Assembly (NCBI GenBank): GCA_933822405.4
Contig: CAKOGP040001926.1
Location: 1 to 13,465, forward strand
DNA length: 13,465 nt
Source: Cylindrotheca closterium
Lineage: Eukaryota; Bacillariophyta; Bacillariophyceae; Bacillariales; Bacillariaceae
Reading direction: 5' to 3'
The translations under genes and the position numbers were made by a program. Shown here piece by piece: positions 7,971 to 13,465 of the stretch (position 1 is the stretch's first letter; each line of letters starts with the position of its first letter). Below the pieces are notes generated by a model that was given only the letters and a program-made list of their open reading frames with translations, was not told the DNA's origin and made no database searches.

Positions 7971-8024
7971 GGGGAGAAAAGAAGGGGAGAAAGGAAGAAG
8001 AAAGGAAGAAGAAAGGAAGAGAAA
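7971..8024 (+). repeat. Uninterrupted 54-nt polypurine tract (copy 1)
   Basis: This run is entirely A and G. It includes an 11-base period (AAAGGAAGAAG repeated, with a third imperfect copy). Purine richness continues to 8058 with only a T at 8025 and a C at 8033. Such tracts with mirror symmetry can form intramolecular triplex (H-DNA) and stall replication. It sits about 45 bases inside the left end of the duplicated unit. The identical tract in copy 2 is at 9482-9535. Confidence 0.85.
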
Positions 8025-9176
8025 TGAAAAAACGAAGAGAGAAGAAAAGAGGAGAAAGCAATAGGATTGCAATGAAGGGGCTGTACAACACAGTGCTGGC
8101 TTCACGCATGGCGTCGCAAGATGGCATACGCTATGATCCTGGCGTTAGCCAGGATTTAGACAGATTTAGAATGAGGTAACAATCCATGAATGTTTGATGT
8201 GATAATCGATGCGTCTGAACCGCCTACAGCAGTATTGAAATGATGTCCAAGCACCTCTAAGCCAATAACAATATCTTACATCCCTCCATATCGCAGATTA
8301 AATCAAAACTTGGAGGCTCATCGCACCGCGATTATCGGTGTCTTGAATACTTCAAGATTGGAACCATGAACAAAGTGATGTCAGTGTGAAGACGGCAGCC
8401 CGATCTGGTGTCGACAACAAACCATTTGGAAGCAAGGTGAACGAAGGCATGAATACTGCTTGACTCTAGCAGCTGATACTATTGCTATGGTACTATTGAA
8501 ACGCTTACTTATGCGAGGCTTGCGAGAACCAGCCAGTAGTGGATTCGGTAGATAATCGGCGGTGTCCTCAATGGACTCAACATTTTGGGAACCAAGCAAG
8601 ATGAATAAGGGCCACCACAAAGCCCGATTTCATCGCAAAGGGTGTTCCACGATTGAAGACATGCAAGAATCAACCGGTTTTGAGTAAGATTCACAGGCGA
8701 AAACATAGATAGAAACAGTGCATGGTTCCTTGCTGGCCAAAGCCGCAATAGGAAAGTCTGATGCAGTATAGTCATAGATGATGCTTTCAGAGTCGGGTAT
8801 TGTATATTCTACTCTGATGGCAATACAATCAACCTTTTTGCACTAGTTTGAGACAATGACTTGATTCCAAAGGTGAAGAGACTACTACTACCAAGTAGTA
8901 CTACTAGTAGTTGTACCTATCTATACCGGTATCAGCAGTTGATTTCACTCTGCCATCAGAGAAGTCTGAACGATACTCCACAATACATAGTAGTGCTCTA
9001 TCTGAAAGATTGAAAAATCAGTTTCTATCGTTGGATCTATCTATTACCTCATGTAGTACCAGTCAATTTCAGTTGGTGCCAACCTACCATCCCATTCTTC
9101 AGGTTAGCTCAAAGTCATCCTAGGGGATCTACAGCGCTTCCTCATGATCGAGGGCTAAGGTTGGTCCTTAAGACAA

Positions 9177-9409
9177 GGTCTTTAGTCGTTTGATAAGGCA
9201 AAGAAAAACTGCTAGGGCCGTATGGAGCTTGGACCTAACATCCCCCCTAACATCATTTGAAGTCTGTGGAGAGTACTAATTTAGTGTGGAACAGAGTTAG
9301 TCGAATCCATCATTAGTGATAGAGAGCTGTGATTGGCTCATACCACTAATAATAGACTCGTCTTTAGTGAATCGACTAACTCTCATTGGCTAAAAATTCA
9401 CTAAAGACC
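9177..9409. mobile_element. MITE-like foldback element (in copy 1)
   Basis: It is bounded by a perfect 10-bp terminal inverted repeat, GGTCTTTAGT (9177-9186) and ACTAAAGACC (9400-9409). Inside are two further inverted pairs: AGAGTTAGTCGA (9293-9304) with TCGACTAACTCT (9372-9383), and GTCTTTAGTGAAT (9360-9372) with ATTCACTAAAGAC (9396-9408). The hexamer TTAGT[G/C] occurs eight times in both orientations, resembling subterminal transposase-binding repeats of hAT- or Mutator-type elements. There is no coding capacity. No convincing target-site duplication was found, so the superfamily and the exact ends are uncertain. Confidence 0.4.
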
Positions 9410-9481
9410 CCACCACCATAAAACAAGAACCTGATGGGGTTTTTATTTTATGCTGGTGGAGCAGTTTATACTAGATCCCCC

Positions 9482-9535
9482 GGGGAGAAAAGAAGGGGAG
9501 AAAGGAAGAAGAAAGGAAGAAGAAAGGAAGAGAAA
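9482..9535 (+). repeat. Uninterrupted 54-nt polypurine tract (copy 2)
   Basis: Identical to the tract at 7971-8024, shifted by 1511. It lies next to the junction between the two tandem copies, so it is a possible site of replication slippage or template switching that could have contributed to the duplication. Confidence 0.85.
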
Positions 9536-10687
9536 TGAAAAAACGAAGAGAGAAGAAAAGAGGAGAAAGCAATAGGATTGCAATGAAGGGGCTGTACAAC
9601 ACAGTGCTGGCTTCACGCATGGCGTCGCAAGATGGCATACGCTATGATCCTGGCGTTAGCCAGGATTTAGACAGATTTAGAATGAGGTAACAATCCATGA
9701 ATGTTTGATGTGATAATCGATGCGTCTGAACCGCCTACAGCAGTATTGAAATGATGTCCAAGCACCTCTAAGCCAATAACAATATCTTACATCCCTCCAT
9801 ATCGCAGATTAAATCAAAACTTGGAGGCTCATCGCACCGCGATTATCGGTGTCTTGAATACTTCAAGATTGGAACCATGAACAAAGTGATGTCAGTGTGA
9901 AGACGGCAGCCCGATCTGGTGTCGACAACAAACCATTTGGAAGCAAGGTGAACGAAGGCATGAATACTGCTTGACTCTAGCAGCTGATACTATTGCTATG
10001 GTACTATTGAAACGCTTACTTATGCGAGGCTTGCGAGAACCAGCCAGTAGTGGATTCGGTAGATAATCGGCGGTGTCCTCAATGGACTCAACATTTTGGG
10101 AACCAAGCAAGATGAATAAGGGCCACCACAAAGCCCGATTTCATCGCAAAGGGTGTTCCACGATTGAAGACATGCAAGAATCAACCGGTTTTGAGTAAGA
10201 TTCACAGGCGAAAACATAGATAGAAACAGTGCATGGTTCCTTGCTGGCCAAAGCCGCAATAGGAAAGTCTGATGCAGTATAGTCATAGATGATGCTTTCA
10301 GAGTCGGGTATTGTATATTCTACTCTGATGGCAATACAATCAACCTTTTTGCACTAGTTTGAGACAATGACTTGATTCCAAAGGTGAAGAGACTACTACT
10401 ACCAAGTAGTACTACTAGTAGTTGTACCTATCTATACCGGTATCAGCAGTTGATTTCACTCTGCCATCAGAGAAGTCTGAACGATACTCCACAATACATA
10501 GTAGTGCTCTATCTGAAAGATTGAAAAATCAGTTTCTATCGTTGGATCTATCTATTACCTCATGTAGTACCAGTCAATTTCAGTTGGTGCCAACCTACCA
10601 TCCCATTCTTCAGGTTAGCTCAAAGTCATCCTAGGGGATCTACAGCGCTTCCTCATGATCGAGGGCTAAGGTTGGTCCTTAAGACAA

Positions 10688-10920
10688 GGTCTTTAGTCGT
10701 TTGATAAGGCAAAGAAAAACTGCTAGGGCCGTATGGAGCTTGGACCTAACATCCCCCCTAACATCATTTGAAGTCTGTGGAGAGTACTAATTTAGTGTGG
10801 AACAGAGTTAGTCGAATCCATCATTAGTGATAGAGAGCTGTGATTGGCTCATACCACTAATAATAGACTCGTCTTTAGTGAATCGACTAACTCTCATTGG
10901 CTAAAAATTCACTAAAGACC
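10688..10920. mobile_element. MITE-like foldback element (in copy 2)
   Basis: Second copy of the element at 9177-9409, identical by eye, with the same GGTCTTTAGT/ACTAAAGACC termini. It was probably duplicated as part of the 1511-bp unit and not inserted independently, because its position within the unit and its flanks are the same. Confidence 0.4.
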
Positions 10921-10948
10921 CCACCACCATAAAACAAGAACCTGATGG

Positions 10949-11276
10949 TGATGATTGATGATGCAGGTGAAGGATGTCTGTCACATGCGACACATTTTGA
11001 CATTTTCAATGCTACGTCATCTCGAGGACATCATACGTCCGTCCACGTTTTCAGTTTCTTCTTCCTCTCTTGTTGGGTTTTCCGATAAAATTCTTTCTTC
11101 CGTCATTGACAATCCTTGAAGTATTGTTACGCGGAACGTTCCAACTGCGCATTATCATATCGTCTTGCTCCAAGCCTCTCAAAATTGAAGGCAACCACCA
11201 ACCTACCCTCGTCATAACCAGCAACATCATCACTAAAGCCTGCCTCGGAAAGAAACCCCACCATCACCAGCCAGCC
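10949..11276 (+). promoter_or_regulatory. Probable promoter and 5' leader of the F-box gene
   Basis: This unique stretch runs from the end of the tandem array to the F-box start codon. ACGTCA at 11014-11019 (TGACGT on the other strand) matches the core bound by CREB/ATF-like bZIP factors, a motif reported in diatom CO2/cAMP-responsive promoters. A pyrimidine-rich stretch lies at about 11047-11070. The last 80 bases are rich in CA, ACC and CATC, like diatom leaders. The reading frame stays open upstream to 11070 but contains no ATG before 11277. The assignment is by position and motif only. Confidence 0.35.
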
Positions 11277-12545
11277 ATGATTGCCAACAAGAAAACTGCC
11301 GCCACACCTACATCCTCCTCCGACTTGGAAGAACTTCCAACAGAACTGTTGCTTCAAATTGCCAATTCCATGCTCAACCCAGCCGAACGAACTCGACTCT
11401 CCAGCTGCAGCCAACGTTTGCAAAAGCTTCTTCCCCAATATCTTCGAGTCAAAATCCTTTGTTCACGAGACGATGATGGTGGTGCCATTCAACAGGACCT
11501 CTTTGTGTCTTGTGCCAAATCATCATCTTTCGACCAGTTTTTGACGTCCAGCGAAAACCTACGGTACGGTCAGGAGTATTACTTTTGGTCCTTTGATTAT
11601 CAACGGGGCAACAAGGCGTTTCTGGGACGACACACGCGACATGCCCACGAACCGTCGGATGCCAATCATCATTCTGATGGCGGCGGCCGGTTGCAATACT
11701 TGTACACGATAGGCTTGCGGCCGTGCACTCCCAATCAAACTTGGAAGGTCGTCGGTGGGACGGATGGTGACATGGTCATGTGGGGAGAAGAAATTGCGCT
11801 GACTGTGGGGGGATTGAATCCAAAACCAAGACAACCCGATTCCAACCAACGTGGAACCTTGTGTTGCATGCCCAAGATGGCGAATGGACCTGTTTGGATT
11901 GTTTTGGACAGTCATCATAATACTAGTGGTGACAGTGGCAGTGGCAGTTGTGGCAGTGATGATACTAACAATAGTATTAGGGGTGGGGAATCGAGCAAAT
12001 TGAAATTGATGCCTTGCAACCAATACAGTCCCTCTCCTAAAACTCCCGAAAAGGAATTGATTGTCCATGCGATTCCTCGGGTCTGCGACGAGGGTGAATA
12101 TCTATTGCACAGTCCTTGCAGCACGATGCATGGGTCCATTCATTCCGACGGCTTTCATGTCATTGTCGACTTTACCTTTTGGATTCATAAGGGTATCATG
12201 TATTTTGGTTCCCCAGTCTTGCCATTTTCCTTGGGGATTCCAATATTGGAGACGGACATTTTGGACAATGGTGCTTGTCCCTTGGCCAATTTGTTGAATA
12301 TCAAGAGTGCACGATGGGGATGTGTGATTTATTACATGGCCGTTGCTGCCGATGTCGGGGAGGGAAAGAATTTGAACATGCAACGATTCTTGCAACGAGT
12401 GACGGAACATCGGGACCATCAAGTGATTGTCAATGAATCAAAAGATCTCGTCTATATCAATGTATTGCACAAGCGAGTCAAGACCATGGCGGATCCCATT
12501 CCAAGAAATGATGACGCCCTTTGGCGTTTCATTCTTTCATGGTAG
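11277..12545 (+). CDS. F-box domain protein
   Basis: The product has 422 residues. An F-box-like motif spans about residues 18-52: EELPTELLLQIANSM, then a helix around RTRLSSCSQRLQKLL. F-box proteins dock targets on SCF (SKP1-Cullin-F-box) ubiquitin ligases in cytosol or nucleus, so substrate-receptor activity is the likely role. The rest, about residues 85-422, matches no substrate-binding repeat (LRR, Kelch, WD40) that I can recognise. It contains a low-complexity Ser/Gly/Asp stretch (about 212-236) and many aromatic beta-like segments (for example FHVIVDFTFWIHKG). The ATG at 11277 is the first in the frame; upstream codons lack ATG. The gene converges with the minus-strand membrane-protein gene. 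The F-box call rests on the motif alone, and the target is unknown. Confidence 0.8.
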   Translation: MIANKKTAATPTSSSDLEELPTELLLQIANSMLNPAERTRLSSCSQRLQKLLPQYLRVKILCSRDDDGGAIQQDLFVSCAKSSSFDQFLTSSENLRYGQEYYFWSFDYQRGNKAFLGRHTRHAHEPSDANHHSDGGGRLQYLYTIGLRPCTPNQTWKVVGGTDGDMVMWGEEIALTVGGLNPKPRQPDSNQRGTLCCMPKMANGPVWIVLDSHHNTSGDSGSGSCGSDDTNNSIRGGESSKLKLMPCNQYSPSPKTPEKELIVHAIPRVCDEGEYLLHSPCSTMHGSIHSDGFHVIVDFTFWIHKGIMYFGSPVLPFSLGIPILETDILDNGACPLANLLNIKSARWGCVIYYMAVAADVGEGKNLNMQRFLQRVTEHRDHQVIVNESKDLVYINVLHKRVKTMADPIPRNDDALWRFILSW

Positions 12546-12814
12546 ACTTTCTACTTTTACTTTTTGATCCTCTTGATCTATCTTCTCTCTATCTTCTTTC
12601 CATACACACGGTCTATACATTTGCTAATATATATATCCTACCACACAACATCATAATCAAAAGAATCAACATTTGCCCTTTTTCGATTGGAATATATTGT
12701 ACATACAACATTTTATATTTTAATTTACTATACACTACGGTTCATATTCCGACTCTGCGTCACGTTGCAGCTGTTCACTTGATGATGATGATGATGATGA
12801 TTCTCCTTTTTCAT
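12546..12814. other. Convergent intergenic spacer, AT-rich
   Basis: This 269-bp spacer holds the 3' ends of the F-box gene (plus) and the membrane-protein gene (minus). It is markedly AT-rich around 12620-12740, with a TATATATAT run and TTTTATATTTTAATTTAC, consistent with 3' end formation for both genes. No separate gene is visible. Confidence 0.5.
12781..12801 (+). repeat. GAT trinucleotide microsatellite
   Basis: Seven perfect GAT units lie 13 bases beyond the stop codon of the minus-strand gene, so they would be in its 3' untranslated region. A related ATG/ATC-rich run at about 13110-13165 lies within that gene, where it encodes the His and Asp/Glu run. Confidence 0.85.
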
Positions 12815-13465
12815 TCAACGTCGCTCTCCTTGATTCGTGGTCTCCAAAAGCGGTTCCTCGTTTGTGCCATGGGTAGTCTCACTACTACCATTAGTGATGG
12901 TTCTAGTAGTAGTAATAACACCGGAATGCTTATTCACGAGTTGGGAGAGACAAGCCCCCATGACAAGGGCACAACCATGAGCAATGGTCGTAATAATTTC
13001 GGACACCACCGAATAATAGACGAGTGCGCCCAAATCCAAGAGGATTGCCCATTGTGCCATTTTGGCCAGCTTCTCATGAGTCATGCCGGACGAACCAGCC
13101 GTTGAATCATGGCGATGATGATGATGATGCTCGTCATCATTCTCATCATCATCCTCGTCATTCTCATCCAACGAAAGAATCATTTGCCGTTTTTGACTCA
13201 TGATCCATCCGGCCATCGAACACCAAACAATCGAAATCCCACTGCATCCCAGAATCAAACACAAGACAATCTGAAAGGCAACCACAAACGCAAATGCCCT
13301 CGTAGCATGTCTATAAAATTTGTCCAAAACGCTATTGATATTGCTGTTGTTGTGGTTGTGAATCACCAACACTTTGATGCAAACCAACAAGTTCATGGCA
13401 ACGAGTGCATAATTGATCATCATGTCTCGTTCATTTCCACCATAGGTGAGGATGCATTGCGTCTT
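12815..13465 (-). CDS. Four-helix membrane protein with acidic/His-rich loop (5' partial)
   Basis: The frame ends with TGA at 12815-12817 and stays open through 14 codons upstream of the ATG at 13423 to the window edge. The upstream codons read protein-like (QCILTYGGNERD), so the real start probably lies outside. Counting from the Met at 13423 there are four hydrophobic segments, at about 2-21, 44-75, 121-140 and 141-163. Between the second and third is a strongly acidic run followed by histidines (about 86-105, DENDEDDDENDDEHHHHH), which could bind divalent metal or be simple-sequence expansion. The C-terminal tail (about 164-202) is Thr/Ser-rich and ends near EEPLLE, which weakly resembles a dileucine sorting signal. 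I do not recognise the family. A small integral membrane protein is well supported; any function is unknown. Confidence 0.7.
   Translation of the reverse strand, partial: KTQCILTYGGNERDMMINYALVAMNLLVCIKVLVIHNHNNSNINSVLDKFYRHATRAFAFVVAFQIVLCLILGCSGISIVWCSMAGWIMSQKRQMILSLDENDEDDDENDDEHHHHHRHDSTAGSSGMTHEKLAKMAQWAILLDLGALVYYSVVSEIITTIAHGCALVMGACLSQLVNKHSGVITTTRTITNGSSETTHGTNEEPLLETTNQGERR

Larger units (their letters stand above)
7927..9437. repeat. 1511-bp tandem duplication, copy 1
   Basis: The unit starts GGTTTTTATTTTATG and ends CCTGATGG, and is followed without any gap by a second copy. The match with the next copy begins at 7927 (the preceding base differs) and ends at 9437 (the following base differs), so the array is exactly 2.0 units. 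I compared the copies line by line and saw no substitution. Contents: polypurine tract (7971-8024), AACCGGTT at 8672-8679, overlapping 12-bp palindromes at 8894-8911, ATACCGGTAT at 8923-8932, and a MITE-like foldback at 9177-9409. No recognisable transposase, RNA gene or long reading frame is present. A weak two-exon frame (8024-8175 plus 8297-8369) is discussed as a finding. Confidence 0.95.
9438..10948. repeat. 1511-bp tandem duplication, copy 2
   Basis: Direct head-to-tail copy of 7927-9437 with no intervening base. The junction reads CCTGATGG followed by GGTTTTT, and copy 2 ends with the same CCTGATGG before unique TGATGATTG. Every internal landmark is shifted by 1511 (for example the polypurine tract at 9482-9535 and the palindrome ATACCGGTAT at 10434-10443). 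Apparent complete identity means a very recent event, ongoing homogenisation, or a duplicated contig end in the assembly. Confidence 0.95.

Noticed and set aside
8381..9123. Short frames in the 1511-bp unit (8381-8620 minus, 8509-8775 minus, 8911-9123 plus) and their second copies
   Set aside because: Two of the three begin at TTG and none shows a recognisable motif. Their repetition at +1511 reflects only the DNA duplication and is not conservation evidence.
7927..10948. Canonical Helitron pair
   Set aside because: The array lies between A and T and has a hairpin near its right end, but it lacks the TC start and CTRR end of Helitrons, and no Rep/helicase remnant is visible.
11070..11276. 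Upstream extension of the F-box frame giving 69 more residues
   Set aside because: The extension begins with TTG and contains no ATG before 11277. Non-ATG starts are rare in eukaryotic nuclear genes, and the sequence looks like an untranslated leader.
12521..13105. A 194-codon plus-strand frame after the F-box gene
   Set aside because: It starts at a non-ATG codon inside the F-box gene, crosses AT-rich spacer, and overlaps the minus-strand membrane-protein gene, which has far better protein character.

Overview
The window reads as nuclear DNA of a photosynthetic stramenopile, most likely a pennate diatom. The reasons are very long intronless reading frames with eukaryotic domain mixtures (BspA-type leucine-rich repeats joined to protein kinase), an F-box gene, roughly balanced GC, CA-rich leaders in front of ATG, and intergenic DNA full of short ACCGGT-centred palindromes. 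The genus cannot be settled from the sequence alone, and no viral, plastid or bacterial operon features were seen.

Layout. Positions 1-715 are non-coding: two 126-bp direct repeats (1-126 and 380-505) around a 253-bp spacer, then a probable promoter and leader (506-715). Positions 716-7615 are one uninterrupted gene for a 2299-residue multidomain protein. It holds two tandem copies of a module made of an LRR array, a helical linker, and an atypical kinase whose N-lobe carries an EF-hand-like insert. A shared C-terminal tail of about 480 residues follows, ending in a PH-like domain. Positions 7616-7926 are the 3' flank with a GTACC-rich hairpin. Positions 7927-10948 are exactly two abutting copies of a 1511-bp unit, identical as far as I could compare by eye. 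Each copy has a polypurine tract near its left end and a 233-bp foldback (MITE-like) element near its right end. Positions 10949-11276 are the 5' flank of the next gene, an F-box protein (11277-12545, plus strand). A 269-bp spacer separates it from a convergent minus-strand gene for a four-helix membrane protein (12815-13465), which runs off the right edge.

How the genes relate. The three genes are not an operon and nothing in the sequence forces a shared pathway. The most interesting object is the large protein. Its two kinase copies look functionally asymmetric. The first has lost the catalytic-loop lysine (HGDIN) and all EF-hand ligand positions. The second keeps the lysine (HGDIK) and one near-canonical EF-hand loop, and carries a three-fold longer LRR array. 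This suggests, as inference, a sensor-like protein in which a degenerate kinase copy regulates an active, possibly calcium-responsive one, comparable in logic to JAK or GCN2 tandem kinases. The 1511-bp duplication next to it is either a very recent tandem duplication, a mobile-element product, or an assembly error, and should be checked before it is interpreted.
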